NCBI RefSeq assembly: GCF_042788235.1
Contig: NZ_JBHZOL010000068.1
Span: 7,829-71,828 of the forward strand
DNA length: 64,000 nucleotides
Direction: 5' to 3'
From: Sphaerothrix epifaneia
GTDB lineage: Bacteria > Cyanobacteriota > Cyanobacteriia > Phormidesmidales > Phormidesmidaceae
In this document: piece after piece, positions 51,616-61,521 of the stretch
How the letters are laid out: each line of letters starts with the position of its first letter
Numbering within the stretch: the stretch's first letter is position 1
The notes under the pieces: model-generated
The model's database searches: none
What the model saw: the letters and a program-made list of their open reading frames with translations, nothing else
What the model was told of the DNA's origin: nothing
Program-made: the position numbers and the translations under genes

Positions 51616-52892
51616 CTTAGGGGGCGATAAACTTTCATCACCTGTACCGTTTCTCCCGCTAAAATTTGCGTTTGCCCCACAGGCACAATAGCCAACGCGT
51701 TGGCCTGAGCCAGGTTAATTAAGTTGCCAGAGCTGTGGCTACCGCCTGAGACGCTAAACAACAAGCCGCTGGCGTCGGCGCGAAGCTGCCCCCAAAGGTA
51801 AGTTTCGCGCTGGCCGCCAGCTTTGAGGAGATGCTGCGATCGCGCGGGTACTATTACGGGTCGCCAGTGGGCAGCCAACCCGGAAAGCTTGCGAATGGCT
51901 GGTTCGACAAACCGCCAGAAGCCGACCAACGCTGAAACAGGATTACCCGGAAGGCCAAAATAAAGGATACGGTGCGACTCGGTAGCCCCTGGCGGTGGTG
52001 GCTGTAGTTGGGGGGCAAAGGTGGCTACCGTCAAAGGTTTACCCGGTTTAACCGCGACAGCACGAATCTGTAGATCAGCCCCCAGTTCGCTCAAAATCCG
52101 ATCGACATAGTCATAGTCGCCTACGGAAACCCCCCCGGAAGAAAGCACCATGTCGGCTTGGGTAATCGCTTGGGCGATCGCGGTTTTGAGCGCCTGTGGC
52201 TCATCCGGGATGATGCCCAAACTCAGCGGTTCTGCCCCTGCCAGTTGTACCAAAGCAGCCAAGGCATACTGGTTAGAATCGACAATTTGCCCCGGCTTTA
52301 AAGAATCGTGTGGCGTTACCAGTTCGTTGCCAGTGGAAAGAATCGCCACTTTGGGTCGTCGATAGACCGGAATTTCTGTACACTGAGCCGCCGCGAGAAC
52401 GGCCGCTTCTGGCCCCTGTAGCGCTATTCCGGCTGGCAGCAGGGGTTCACCTGCTCGATAAAAACTGGCTCGCCGTCTGACAAAGGCTTGGGGTTCAGGT
52501 GGGCTAAAAATAACAACGCGATCGCCCTGTCGCTGAGTATTTTCCTGAATGACGATCGTATCTGCCCCCGTGGGCAGCATTGATCCGGTCAAAATGCGGG
52601 CGGCTTGACCAGACTGAAGCGCTTTTTGCGGCGGAGTTCCGGCGGGAATGTCTTCAATAACTTCTAAGGTAATGGGGGCTGTCGCCGTGCAGGTCTGCAC
52701 GTCAGCAGAGCGCACCGCATAGCCATCCATTGCTGAATTGTCCCAGTGGGGAAAGTCGAGCTGACTGCTAACGTCTGCCGCTAGAATGCGACCGACAGCA
52801 GCGGGGAGAGGTACCCTTTGGCGATCGCGGTTGGCATCAAGAGGTTGAACTAGGTTGAGAATAAGTGATTCCGCTTCGGAGGCAGACAGCAT
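51612..52892 (-). CDS. moeA: Molybdopterin molybdenumtransferase
   Basis: MoeA inserts molybdate into adenylated molybdopterin. The 426 residues show 'LDFPHWDNSAMDGYAVR' near 41-57, 'TGSMLPTGADTIVIQENT', 'VAILSTGNELVTP', 'VLSSGGVSVGDYDYVDRIL' and 'LYFGLPGNPVSALVGFWRFVEP', all family-defining. NarB in this window is the obvious user of the product. The gene is convergent with the SpkB-like gene and has its own upstream region. Confidence 0.96.
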   Translation of the reverse strand: MLSASEAESLILNLVQPLDANRDRQRVPLPAAVGRILAADVSSQLDFPHWDNSAMDGYAVRSADVQTCTATAPITLEVIEDIPAGTPPQKALQSGQAARILTGSMLPTGADTIVIQENTQRQGDRVVIFSPPEPQAFVRRRASFYRAGEPLLPAGIALQGPEAAVLAAAQCTEIPVYRRPKVAILSTGNELVTPHDSLKPGQIVDSNQYALAALVQLAGAEPLSLGIIPDEPQALKTAIAQAITQADMVLSSGGVSVGDYDYVDRILSELGADLQIRAVAVKPGKPLTVATFAPQLQPPPPGATESHRILYFGLPGNPVSALVGFWRFVEPAIRKLSGLAAHWRPVIVPARSQHLLKAGGQRETYLWGQLRADASGLLFSVSGGSHSSGNLINLAQANALAIVPVGQTQILAGETVQVMKVYRPLS

Positions 52893-53124
52893 TTTAGGTA
52901 GGGTTAGTCAGTGTTCTTACTCAAGCTGAAACTTTTTAGGCTTCTTATCGATCACTCTTTAGTAGGAAGTTACTTAAAGCCACACTGTATATGATCGAAC
53001 AAAAGAATCATCATAGACAGGCTGTGTCTTCTGAGTGATCTACCTAAGAGACGACAGCGGTTAAACGCGTGCCTGCTCTCTAGATCGAACAACTCTATTA
53101 GTAAAAATTGGAGAATAGAATCCT

Positions 53125-54420
53125 ATGTCTAAATTTGCAAGTTGGCAATCGGGCAGTGCTGTACTGGCGGCTGTGGGTATGCTGGCTGGGGCGGCTGCTC
53201 CTATTGTAATTTCAGCGCCAGCAACGGCTCAGCAAGCTAACTTTTCAGATGTTAGTTTTAGTTATTGGGCGCGTCCTTTTATTGAGCGACTGGCGTCTGA
53301 AAATATTATCGCTGGGTTTCCGGATGGTACCTTTAAGCCCGATCAGCCTGTGACGCGGGCACAGTTTGCGGCCATTGTGCAAAAGGCTTTCGACCAGGCG
53401 TCAACGCGGAGTGCCCGTAGCTTCCCAGATGTGCCGACAAACTATTGGGCCAGTGAAGCCATTCGCAACGCTTATATTGACGGGTTTTTATCGGGCTATC
53501 CCGATGGTACTTTTCAACCTGCTCAGGAAATTCCTCGAGTTCAGGTGTTGGTTTCTCTGGTCAATGGCTTGGGCCTCAGCGCTAACGGTTCTGTAAATGA
53601 AACCTTAGACATTTATAGCGATGAAGGTCAAATTCCTGATTATGCGCAGGATGAAGTGGCGGCGGCTACCCAGCGCCGACTGGTTGTGAGCTATCCCAAC
53701 ACCGATTTGCTCAACCCTCAGCAGGTGGCGACCCGCGCTGATGTGGCTGCTTTTGTTTATCAGGCTTTGGTGGCTCAAGGGCAACTCCCAGCTTTAGCAG
53801 AGGATATCAACGCCGCTGATTATATTGTTGGTTATACGCCATCGGGTACCAATACGGGGTCGAATTCTGGCTCAAACCCGACTACGCCTGGGCAAAATAA
53901 CAACCTACGCATAGGGGCTGATACGCTCATCAATGTGCGCTACCCCAATGCCAGCACGCAAGATGTGGATATTGTTGTGGCACCGGGGCAAACAGTGGCG
54001 ATCGCTCTAGAAGTGGAAGAAGCCATTCGCAACGCCAACGGTCAGGTGTTAGTGCCAGTGGGCAGTGCGATTCAGGGACGAATTGTACCCGTTAGTATTC
54101 AAGGGTCTTCGATTACAGCAGCTAAATATGTAGCCGATCGGTTGACAGTAGGCGATCGCACGTATGATATTCGCGCGGAATCTAGCCCGATTGCGGCCAC
54201 TGAAAATGTTAGCCCCGGTACGCTTCAAGGTGCGCTGGTAACCGCAGCGGCTGAATCAATTGTGGGCGGTATTTTGGGTAATCGTGACTTAGGTGGTTTG
54301 ATTGGTCAGGTAATTACTGGCAGTGACAACACGACTTCGCAAAATGCGGTTGTGGTGATTCAACCCAATCAGATCGATCTGCGAGTTATTTCTGACCTGT
54401 ATGTTAACGCTGTGCAATAG
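53125..54420 (+). CDS. SLH-domain exported protein
   Basis: The 431-residue protein has a signal peptide cleaved near 'ATAQQA' (about residue 37). Three S-layer-homology units follow at about 40-210, with 'FSDVSFSYWARPFIERLASENIIAGFPDGTFKPDQPVTRAQFA' as the first. A Ser/Gly/Asn-rich linker (about 235-265) leads to a beta-rich domain with 'VPVGSAIQGRIVPVSIQG'. The SLH part would bind the cell wall. The C-terminal part has a distant look of secretion-channel proteins of the VirB10/TrbI kind; its role is unknown. A strong terminator follows. Confidence 0.9.
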   Translation: MSKFASWQSGSAVLAAVGMLAGAAAPIVISAPATAQQANFSDVSFSYWARPFIERLASENIIAGFPDGTFKPDQPVTRAQFAAIVQKAFDQASTRSARSFPDVPTNYWASEAIRNAYIDGFLSGYPDGTFQPAQEIPRVQVLVSLVNGLGLSANGSVNETLDIYSDEGQIPDYAQDEVAAATQRRLVVSYPNTDLLNPQQVATRADVAAFVYQALVAQGQLPALAEDINAADYIVGYTPSGTNTGSNSGSNPTTPGQNNNLRIGADTLINVRYPNASTQDVDIVVAPGQTVAIALEVEEAIRNANGQVLVPVGSAIQGRIVPVSIQGSSITAAKYVADRLTVGDRTYDIRAESSPIAATENVSPGTLQGALVTAAAESIVGGILGNRDLGGLIGQVITGSDNTTSQNAVVVIQPNQIDLRVISDLYVNAVQ

Positions 54421-54483
54421 CCGTCTAGCCTACTAAGCTCAAGCAGCGATCGCCTCTCGCGATCGCTCCATAATTTGGTGAAG

Positions 54484-54513
54484 CCGCCCTTGATTGTCAG
54501 GGGCGGTTTTTTT
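54484..54513 (+). terminator. Rho-independent terminator after the SLH gene
   Basis: The stem CCGCCCTTGA/TCAGGGGCGG (10 bp with one G-U) has a 3-nt loop and is followed directly by seven T residues. It lies 63 bp after the SLH stop codon. The rest of the gap to bicA (54514-54742) is AT-rich and shows no recognised operator. Confidence 0.92.
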
Positions 54514-54742
54514 GATTAGAGACGGTGATTTGATAAGGCTGAGTTGACCAAAAGATTAGCGATCGCAAATTAAAAGTTTAGCTCCCTATCCGAGAAAAGT
54601 GATATGCTGCTTGCATAGACTCTGGTCAATTAATTATTTTTTCCACATAGACTTTTGTAAATCCAAGCAAAGCAATCGCTTCCTCAAGGAGCTGTTTGCA
54701 GGCGGTGTGGCTATGAGTTTATGACGAACGCTGGCAACTTCT

Positions 54743-56446
54743 ATGCAACTCACAAATCGTATTAATTTCAGACACGTTCGCGGTGACATCTTTGGAGGTG
54801 TGACCGCCGCTATTATTGCTTTGCCGATGGCCCTTGCTTTCGGTGTGGCTTCAGGTGCCGGAGCTGCTGCTGGTCTTTGGGGAGCGGTTTTGGTCGGTTT
54901 TTTTGCCGCTTTGTTTGGTGGCACGCCCACGCTGATTTCTGAGCCGACAGGCCCGATGACTGTGGTGATGACTACGGTCATCGCCAGTTTGACCGCAGCC
55001 GACCCCGACAACGGGTTAGCGATGGCGTTTACCGTTGTGATGCTGGCTGGCCTGTTTCAAATTTTGTTGGGAGCTTTGAGGCTGGGGCGTTATGTCACGC
55101 TGATGCCCTATACGGTTGTTTCCGGATTTATGTCTGGCATCGGCATTATTCTTATTATTTTGCAAACGGCTCCTTTTCTGGGACAGGCGAGTCCTAAAGG
55201 TGGGGTCGTCGGAACGATTACTAGCTTGCCTAGCTTGTTGAGCCAGATCAATCCGGCAGAAACGTCTTTGGCTGCTTTGACAGTCGCCTTGCTGCTGTTT
55301 ACGCCATCGGTGGTTAAGCGGTTTATTCCGCCCCAACTGATTGCGCTAGTGGTGGGGACTTTAGTTTCCCTTGCTCTCTTTCCGGATGTGGATATTCGGC
55401 GCATTGGCGAAATCCCGATGGGGTTTCCGGCTTTGCAAGTTCCCTTTTTCAGCCTCAGTCAGATGCGGCTGATGCTGGTAGATGCGGCTGTGCTGGGGAT
55501 GCTGGGCTGTATTGATGCGCTGCTGACTTCTGTGGTGGCTGATAGCCTAACTCGTACCGAACATGATTCAAACAAAGAACTGATTGGTCAAGGCTTGGGA
55601 AATCTGGCTTCGGGGCTATTTGGCGGTATTGCCGGAGCCGGAGCCACGATGGGAACGGTCGTCAATATTCAGGCGGGCGGCCAAACTGCTCTATCGGGTT
55701 TAACTCGCGCCTTTATTCTGTTTGTTGTGGTGATGGGCGCAGGGAGCTTAACGGCTACGATTCCAATGGCGGTTTTGGCTGGTATTGCCCTTAAAGTTGG
55801 AATTGACATTATTGACTGGAGCTTTTTGAAGCGGGCCCACAACATTTCCATTAAGGGCGCTGCGATCATGTATGTGGTTATCATTCTCACCGTTTTTGTT
55901 GATTTGATTGCAGCGGTTGGTATTGGTGTGTTTGTCGCCAATATTCTCACCATCGATCGCCTTAGCAAGTTACGCTCAGAAACGGTCAAAGCGGTGACGG
56001 ATGCCGACGACATGATTACGCTGAACCCTGAAGAAAAAGCGTTGCTAGAGCAGGCTAATGGCCGGGTTTTATTGTTTCACCTCAGCGGCCCGATGATTTT
56101 TGGGGTGGCTAAAGCGATCGCCCGTGAACACAACGCCATGCGCCACTGTGATGCTCTCATTCTTGACCTGAGCGATGTGCCACATGTAGGGGTAACGTCT
56201 TCTCTGGCGATTGAAAATGCCATTCGAGAGGCCATTGACAAGGGTCGTCACGTGTTTGTGGTTGGGGCAGCGGGGCAAATTAAGCGACGCTTAGAGAAAA
56301 TGGGCGTATTTCGCGATATCCCATCCCATCATTTGTTGATGGATCGCACGGAAGCCCTGCGGTTGGCGGTGAACTCAGTGCAAAATCCGACCTATTCAGA
56401 AGAAGTTGTTGAAATGCCTTCTACTGGAACGCTCAAGACCGTTTAA
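54743..56446 (+). CDS. bicA: Low-affinity sodium-dependent bicarbonate transporter BicA (SulP family)
   Basis: The 567-residue inner-membrane protein has the SulP layout. 'RGDIFGGVTAAIIALPMALAFGVASGAGA' opens it, and the central 'GMLGCIDALLTSVVADSLTRTEHDSNKELIGQGLGN' and 'GGIAGAGATMGTVVNIQAGG' follow. A STAS domain lies at about 440-545. These segments are near-identical to BicA of marine Synechococcus as I recall it, so bicarbonate is favoured over sulfate. BicA feeds the carbon-concentrating mechanism. The gene is monocistronic behind a terminator. Confidence 0.92.
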   Translation: MQLTNRINFRHVRGDIFGGVTAAIIALPMALAFGVASGAGAAAGLWGAVLVGFFAALFGGTPTLISEPTGPMTVVMTTVIASLTAADPDNGLAMAFTVVMLAGLFQILLGALRLGRYVTLMPYTVVSGFMSGIGIILIILQTAPFLGQASPKGGVVGTITSLPSLLSQINPAETSLAALTVALLLFTPSVVKRFIPPQLIALVVGTLVSLALFPDVDIRRIGEIPMGFPALQVPFFSLSQMRLMLVDAAVLGMLGCIDALLTSVVADSLTRTEHDSNKELIGQGLGNLASGLFGGIAGAGATMGTVVNIQAGGQTALSGLTRAFILFVVVMGAGSLTATIPMAVLAGIALKVGIDIIDWSFLKRAHNISIKGAAIMYVVIILTVFVDLIAAVGIGVFVANILTIDRLSKLRSETVKAVTDADDMITLNPEEKALLEQANGRVLLFHLSGPMIFGVAKAIAREHNAMRHCDALILDLSDVPHVGVTSSLAIENAIREAIDKGRHVFVVGAAGQIKRRLEKMGVFRDIPSHHLLMDRTEALRLAVNSVQNPTYSEEVVEMPSTGTLKTV

Positions 56447-56514
56447 TAGCTGGCAAAAGTCACTCTGTCGCACCTGGTGAGGCGATCGCCAGGTGCGATG
56501 ACTTTTCTGTACCT

Positions 56515-56605
56515 AAAAGCAGAATGCGGAAGACAGCAGGAAAGCTTTTCTGTCAGCGGCTTACAGCTATTGCAGTGTTTCACGCAGGTGAGTACAGCCT
56601 ATAGT
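56515..56605 (+). repeat. Dispersed intergenic element, copy C
   Basis: It carries GGAAAGCTTTTCTGTCAGCG followed by GCTTACAGC and a diverged TTGCAGTGTTTCACGC part, ending in a CCTATAGT, as in copies A and E. It lies between bicA and the alpha-glucosidase gene. Confidence 0.8.
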
Positions 56606-56657
56606 AGACAAGCTATCTTTGGCTTTCTGCGAAGGCTTTGGGCAAACCGCCGCTGGT

Positions 56658-58421
56658 TTAACAATTGGGCACTGGCAAATCGGCAAAAAAGACGCCATAG
56701 GCGGGTAATTCTACCGTGTCACCGTTGCGATTAATCGGAAACCCTAAACCAATGCCGAGTTCATGTTTCGCCTCTCGCTCAAGCTGATAGCGAATCGGAT
56801 TGCCGCTGATGTTAAACAAACAAAGTAAGCGTTGCTCGGCATAAGCCCGCACAAACCCAAAGAGCGGTTCTTCCGTTTCTAAAAGTTCAAAGTCGCCAGC
56901 GATGAGCGCGGGTTGTTGTTTGCGCCAGTGTAGCAGTCGTCGCCAAGTGTTAAGCAGCGAATCGGGATTGTTGTTTTGAGCATCTACAGCCAGTGAAAAG
57001 TGACGCTTAGGAATGGGTAGCCAGGGCTTTTCGGCCTCTGTAAACCCTGCATTGGGAGCGTCTTCTTGCCAGGGCATTGGGGTCCGCGAACCATCTCTGC
57101 CAGGGACGACGGGATACAGCGCTTTACCAAAGGGATCGCGAATTTCATCCTCAGAAATATCTTTAGGAATTTGAGCTTCGGGTAAGCCTAATTCATCACC
57201 TTGGTATAAGCAAAATGCACCGGGTAAAGATAACAATAGCGCTGCCATCATGTGATAAAACGCTTCTGGATAGGGCTGACCGTTAATATCAGTCGTCGTC
57301 CAGCGCGATCGCAATCGACCGTAGTCATGATTGCCCACCATCCAGCACTGCCCCCCCTGGGTAAAGTTGTTTTGCACGCGCTGCATAACCCGTTTCATTA
57401 AGCTAGCCGACATGGGTTCATCGTCTACTAAAAGCGCACTGTTATAAGCCAGATGCAACCGTTCGTTTCCTTCAACATACTGGCTAGAAAGCTGCACTGA
57501 GTCTTCACAAAGCGTCACTTCTCCTAAGGTTACGGCTCCCGGATACTGATCAACTAACTCGCGAATGGGTTTGATCACGTCTAGGTTTTCGACACAGCAA
57601 AAATTGTATTTAAACCAATACTGAACCATAGGGTTGTCAGCATCTACGCCTTCAGGAAGTCGGCTACCTTGCTCTCGGGGTGGATTGTCGCGTAGCTGGG
57701 AATCGTGAATAAAGAAGTTAACTGCATCTAGCCGGAAACCATCTACTCCCCGCTCTAGCCAGAACTTAGCACGGGCTAAAATGGCTTCTACAACGTCTGG
57801 ATTGTGCCAGTTAAGTTCAGGTTGACTGGGCAAAAAGTTATAAAAATAATACTGTTCGCGATGGTCATCCCACGCCCAAGCGCTTTCGCCCATGAAAGCA
57901 GACAGCCAATTGTTAGGTGCAGAACCGTCGGGTTTGGCATCAGCCCAGACATACCAATCTGCTTTTTCGCCTTCTTGGCTTTTGCGACTTTCAATAAACC
58001 AGGGGTGTTGATCAGACGTATGGTTCCAAACTTGATCAACGAGCACTTTAATGCCAAACGAGTGAGCAATGCTCAGCAAGCGATCGAAATCTTCTAAATC
58101 ACCAAATAAAGGGTCGATATCTAACATTCCTGTGACATCGTAACCCATGTCGTTCATGGCAGATTCAAAGATAGGACATAGCCAAATTGCATCGACGCCT
58201 AAAGCGGCGATATAGTCCATTTTGGAAATAATGCCTTGCAGGTCACCAATACCATTGCTATCTGAATCGTTAAAGCTCCAAGGAAAAATTTGATAAATAA
58301 CGGCATGTTGCCACCATTCGCCGTTGTGCTGCATATCGTTGGAATCTTCCCAAGTCCAAGCACGTCGATTAATAACTGGTTTTCGCCACCATTGAGCAAC
58401 GTCTACTGGAGAAGTCACCAT
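56658..58421 (-). CDS. GH13 alpha-glucosidase / oligo-1,6-glucosidase-type enzyme
   Basis: The 587-residue soluble enzyme of the alpha-amylase clan has 'WWQHAVIYQIFPWSFNDSDSNGIGDLQGI' at the start of the barrel. The nucleophile is Asp232 (GFRLDAVN), the acid is Glu301 (LGEVTL), and the transition-state Asp is in 'VGNHDYGR'. 'DQVWNHTSDQHPWF' is the typical beta-4 region. It hydrolyses alpha-glucosidic bonds in small sugars; sucrose, isomaltose or maltose cannot be separated by eye. There is no signal peptide. It may begin at the internal 'MQHNGEWW' 29 codons later. Confidence 0.9.
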   Translation of the reverse strand: MVTSPVDVAQWWRKPVINRRAWTWEDSNDMQHNGEWWQHAVIYQIFPWSFNDSDSNGIGDLQGIISKMDYIAALGVDAIWLCPIFESAMNDMGYDVTGMLDIDPLFGDLEDFDRLLSIAHSFGIKVLVDQVWNHTSDQHPWFIESRKSQEGEKADWYVWADAKPDGSAPNNWLSAFMGESAWAWDDHREQYYFYNFLPSQPELNWHNPDVVEAILARAKFWLERGVDGFRLDAVNFFIHDSQLRDNPPREQGSRLPEGVDADNPMVQYWFKYNFCCVENLDVIKPIRELVDQYPGAVTLGEVTLCEDSVQLSSQYVEGNERLHLAYNSALLVDDEPMSASLMKRVMQRVQNNFTQGGQCWMVGNHDYGRLRSRWTTTDINGQPYPEAFYHMMAALLLSLPGAFCLYQGDELGLPEAQIPKDISEDEIRDPFGKALYPVVPGRDGSRTPMPWQEDAPNAGFTEAEKPWLPIPKRHFSLAVDAQNNNPDSLLNTWRRLLHWRKQQPALIAGDFELLETEEPLFGFVRAYAEQRLLCLFNISGNPIRYQLEREAKHELGIGLGFPINRNGDTVELPAYGVFFADLPVPNC

Positions 58422-58787
58422 ACTTAAATCCTTTAGCGAGTCAACTAGAAAAACACAAAAATACTGATAGGCAAGTTACAGCCATAGCGATCGCTAGTTG
58501 AGTCTTAGCGCAATCCAGCGATCGCCCACTTAATACTTTGCGGTGTTTGTCATGTTGACGTATTTTTATTGATTAGTGGCTCCCCCAGGGGGCATAAATT
58601 GAGTAGTCAGGGCTACATCCTTAGGGGGTGAATGACTAAAATTGGGTAGGAGGCTATAGCCAAAGTTGCTATCTGACTGGGTGAAGATTGGGTGGTAATT
58701 AGAAAAGATTTTTGGCCAAGTTAGAAGCGTGTTTACGGCTCAATTTGTTAGCTTAGCTTTAGAAAATTAACCCTGCTTAAACTAGTT
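58422..58787. other. Intergenic region between the NACHT and alpha-glucosidase genes
   Basis: These 366 bp contain a CCCCC-A-GGGGG inverted block near 58585-58596 and several HIP1 sites near 58490-58525. No ORF or clear terminator is seen. The promoter of the alpha-glucosidase gene should be here. Confidence 0.4.
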
Positions 58788-61040
58788 TTAATATTCGTTT
58801 ACTTGCTCTCGCACAATGCGAATGCTCTGCTGTTTTAGCTGGGCTTCGTTGCTTGTTTTGGGTAAAACAACAGGATGTTTTTCTATTTCGATCGCATGGG
58901 GTAGCCGTATTTTTGAGTGGCCGACAAAAACTGCCGCATCTTGTTCAATAAATTTGTCGCCAATGGCATTCGATCGCTGCGTTAACCATTCACAAAACTC
59001 TGCCGCATCGCTATCGCGAACGCCCCAAATGGGTTGATTTGCTTCACCGGGTTGGAAGCGATCGCTGGGCCAATGAGGGGGTTGGCGATCTTCACCTACA
59101 AGCTTCATTTCGTCGATAAAGAGCTGATACTCGGCGCAGGTAAGCAAACGGGTGTCAATCTCGGTGGTTTCGTCAAGGCGGAGGAGATTTTTCAAGCGCT
59201 GGGCTAGCTTTACCTCGGCGGCGAGTTTAAACACCCCTGGCTCAGTCGATTCTAAGCCGCGTTCTAGAACGGTTTCTAGCTCTTGGCGCATATCGGCTTG
59301 TACGCTCAAGCCTTCAGCCAAGCACTCGTAGGCTAAAGTTAGAGCCTGAACTGCATTTTCGCTATCGCGGCGCTGAAGGGCAGCCCAAATTAAGTTGCTG
59401 GCGTCGTTTTGGGCGGCATAGAGCCGCACGGTTTCTGCCCACCAAGGGTCATCAATGGTGCGGGTGAGAATGTATTCTTGCTGGCGTTCTTTGATTTCAA
59501 CGGCTGCTAAATATTCTTGTAGACTTTTGTGCGCAAATTGGTAAACGCCGTCTTCTTTTTCTACCAGCAAGCCGCTGACGTTTTCGATTTGTTTGAGAAA
59601 GACATCGGGTTCGAGCGTGCCGCCTGTGACCGTGTCGAGCTTTTCGCGAATCAAGATCATGCCCGTAACAGTTTTGAATGTCAGCGTTTTTTTGGTCATG
59701 CGGTTGAGGGCAATTTTTTGCAAAACAGCTTGTTTTTGGGCTGCTGTCAGTCGATCGGGCATGCCTTTAGCTTCTTGCCGTCGCCCTAGCAGGACATCGC
59801 AAATTTCACCGTAGAGTTCTACCCGTCTGCCGGGGAGAGCGCCGCGATAGTTGTGAACTGTGGCGATCATGGTAAGCAACAGGGGATTGGTAGCCATCGC
59901 CGCGATCGCTGGCGTAAGCTTGATGCGCTCCATCAGGTTTTTAGCTTTAGAGGCCGCATCCCGCTGCACGCCCAAATCGTCTCGTCCTTGGGCGCGAATT
60001 TCGTTTTGGCGATACCAGCTTTGAATAAACTGTTCAATCTGCGACAGGGTAAAGGGCTTTACCTGCAACAGCGTTTTAACTTCTTCTACCGGAGCCGCCC
60101 GATAGCCAAAAGGGCGAGAGGTGACAATAAAAGGCGTTTGCGGATGGGTGCGAATTTGCTGATTCACCCAGGCGCTTATCTGTCGTCGATAGGCGGCTTC
60201 AGCTATTTCGTCTAGGCCGTCGAGCATGACCAAGCAGGTGCCTCGGCGCAGTTGGGTGGCAAACCAGTTTGGCGGCGGGTTTAAGCCGCGCAGACTGTCT
60301 TGATGCTGAAACTGTTGCTGAATTAAGTCAACCAGCGTTGGGCGATCGCCAGTGACAATTTCTTCCCACACCTGCCGCAGGTAGATCACAACGGGCACCA
60401 GACGCGGTGCATTGCGGTTTTGCTGACGGTAGGTATTTTGGGCGTAAGTCAGGGCAATAAACTCTAACAGCGTGGTTTTGCCCGAACCTGGCGGGCCAAT
60501 AATACCCAGGTGACGAAAGCCAGGTTCGCCTGTCATGCGGGCGAGAAAGTCCCAGATGCTAAAGCTTTTAGCCGCTATTTCTTGGCGGATCATAGCGGTA
60601 GCAGCGCGGTTGAGGCTTTCGGGGGCGACGCCTAGCGGCACAAAAGTTTTTTCTAGATCGAGGGTGAAAGGGCCAGTGGTTTTTAGCCCTTGTGTGCGGT
60701 AGTTGCGATAGGTATAGATCAGGCGCTGGTAGTATTGCTGTTTGAAATTGGCGCTTAGCGTCCACCAGAAGGCGATCGCAGCCGTTTCTAGCTTCAGCGC
60801 TAACCATTGAAAAAGCTTATCTAGGCTGGGGGTGAGCTGGCTAAAGAAGCGAATGAGCAGCCACAGCAACCCAGCGGCCAGCAGACAGGCGATCGCCGCC
60901 CACCACTCTTTTTCTCTGGCAAAGTGTACGGCTAAAAGCCCTACCGCACCAGGCACACCCCAAGCGACCAGCGTTTGGTTGAGCAGCTTCTTAGCTTCTT
61001 CTAACCAGGGAGATCCGGAGTTGGGCTGATTTCCTGTCAT
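58788..61040 (-). CDS. Membrane-anchored NACHT NTPase with FGE-like C-terminus
   Basis: The 750-residue protein has two N-terminal hydrophobic helices at about 27-41 and 47-65. A NACHT domain follows with Walker A GPPGSGKTT at 182-190 and Walker B 'CLVMLDGLDEIAE' at 269-281. The sensor-like 'PFIVTSRPFGYRAAPVEE' and helical NACHT-winged-helix parts with 'GVYQFAHKSLQEYLAAVEI' come next. The last 110 residues ('LLTCAEYQLFIDEM', 'PIWGVRDSDAAEFCEWLTQRS') resemble the formylglycine-generating-enzyme/C-type-lectin fold but look short. Bacterial NACHT proteins include phage-defence members; the trigger here is unknown. Confidence 0.85.
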   Translation of the reverse strand: MTGNQPNSGSPWLEEAKKLLNQTLVAWGVPGAVGLLAVHFAREKEWWAAIACLLAAGLLWLLIRFFSQLTPSLDKLFQWLALKLETAAIAFWWTLSANFKQQYYQRLIYTYRNYRTQGLKTTGPFTLDLEKTFVPLGVAPESLNRAATAMIRQEIAAKSFSIWDFLARMTGEPGFRHLGIIGPPGSGKTTLLEFIALTYAQNTYRQQNRNAPRLVPVVIYLRQVWEEIVTGDRPTLVDLIQQQFQHQDSLRGLNPPPNWFATQLRRGTCLVMLDGLDEIAEAAYRRQISAWVNQQIRTHPQTPFIVTSRPFGYRAAPVEEVKTLLQVKPFTLSQIEQFIQSWYRQNEIRAQGRDDLGVQRDAASKAKNLMERIKLTPAIAAMATNPLLLTMIATVHNYRGALPGRRVELYGEICDVLLGRRQEAKGMPDRLTAAQKQAVLQKIALNRMTKKTLTFKTVTGMILIREKLDTVTGGTLEPDVFLKQIENVSGLLVEKEDGVYQFAHKSLQEYLAAVEIKERQQEYILTRTIDDPWWAETVRLYAAQNDASNLIWAALQRRDSENAVQALTLAYECLAEGLSVQADMRQELETVLERGLESTEPGVFKLAAEVKLAQRLKNLLRLDETTEIDTRLLTCAEYQLFIDEMKLVGEDRQPPHWPSDRFQPGEANQPIWGVRDSDAAEFCEWLTQRSNAIGDKFIEQDAAVFVGHSKIRLPHAIEIEKHPVVLPKTSNEAQLKQQSIRIVREQVNEY

Positions 61041-61160
61041 GGGGGAGGGGAGAGGTGGGGAAGGTGGGGAAGGGGTGAGGGGTGAGATGGGGAAGGGGAG
61101 AGGTGGGGAAGGTGGGGAAGGGGTGAGGGGTGAGATGGGGGAGAGGGAGAGGTGGGGAAG
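61041..61160. repeat. G-rich polypurine tract with 48-bp period
   Basis: Units of GGGGAGAGGTGGGGAAGG type repeat with a period of 48 bp (starts near 61047, 61095 and 61143). The tract begins immediately before the NACHT ATG, so it replaces a normal 5' untranslated region. Its reverse complement resembles the C-rich tract at 61522-61615. Confidence 0.85.
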
Positions 61161-61231
61161 GGAGAAGGAGAATGCTAGCGATTTTCCAAAATAGCGCGAC
61201 TTTTTGGGGCGGCAGTATCATTTTTGAGGGT

Positions 61232-61517
61232 AACCCTCTAGTTGTGTCCTAGTGCCACAGCAATACGCGAGGGATACGCCGACATGATAGACGCTATCAA
61301 CTTTGGTACAACCCTCTAGTTGTGTCCCAATTCCATAGAGATATGCACAGGGATGCGTGGCTAAGATAGGCGCTATCAACTCTGGTACAACCCTCTAGTT
61401 GTGTCCTAGTGCCACAGCAATACCCCAAAAATCTGGGCGGCTAAGATAGGCGCTATCAACTCTGGTACAACCCTCTGAATCGTGTCCTAGTGCCACAGCA
61501 ATACCCCAAAAATCTGC
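61232..61517. repeat. 79-bp tandem repeat, 3.6 copies, upstream of the NACHT gene
   Basis: Units start at 61232, 61310, 61389 and 61469 (78, 79 and 80 bp, then partial). Each has a conserved block beginning AACCCTCTAGTTGTGTCC. A more variable stretch of about 20 bp follows, then a conserved block with GATAG-N3-CTATC (a small hairpin) and CAACTNTGGTAC. The variable middle is not spacer-like in the CRISPR sense because copies 3 and 4 share it. There is no ORF through the array. Confidence 0.92.
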
Positions 61518-61521
61518 CCAC

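Noticed and set aside
60000..61040. Diversity-generating retroelement target (FGE-like tail of the NACHT protein)
   Set aside because: No reverse transcriptase, template repeat or accessory protein is in the window, and the tail is short.
61232..61517. Possible CRISPR array
   Set aside because: The repeat unit is about 79 bp with near-complete identity between units, including the middle part in copies 3 and 4. There are no unique equal-length spacers and no cas genes.
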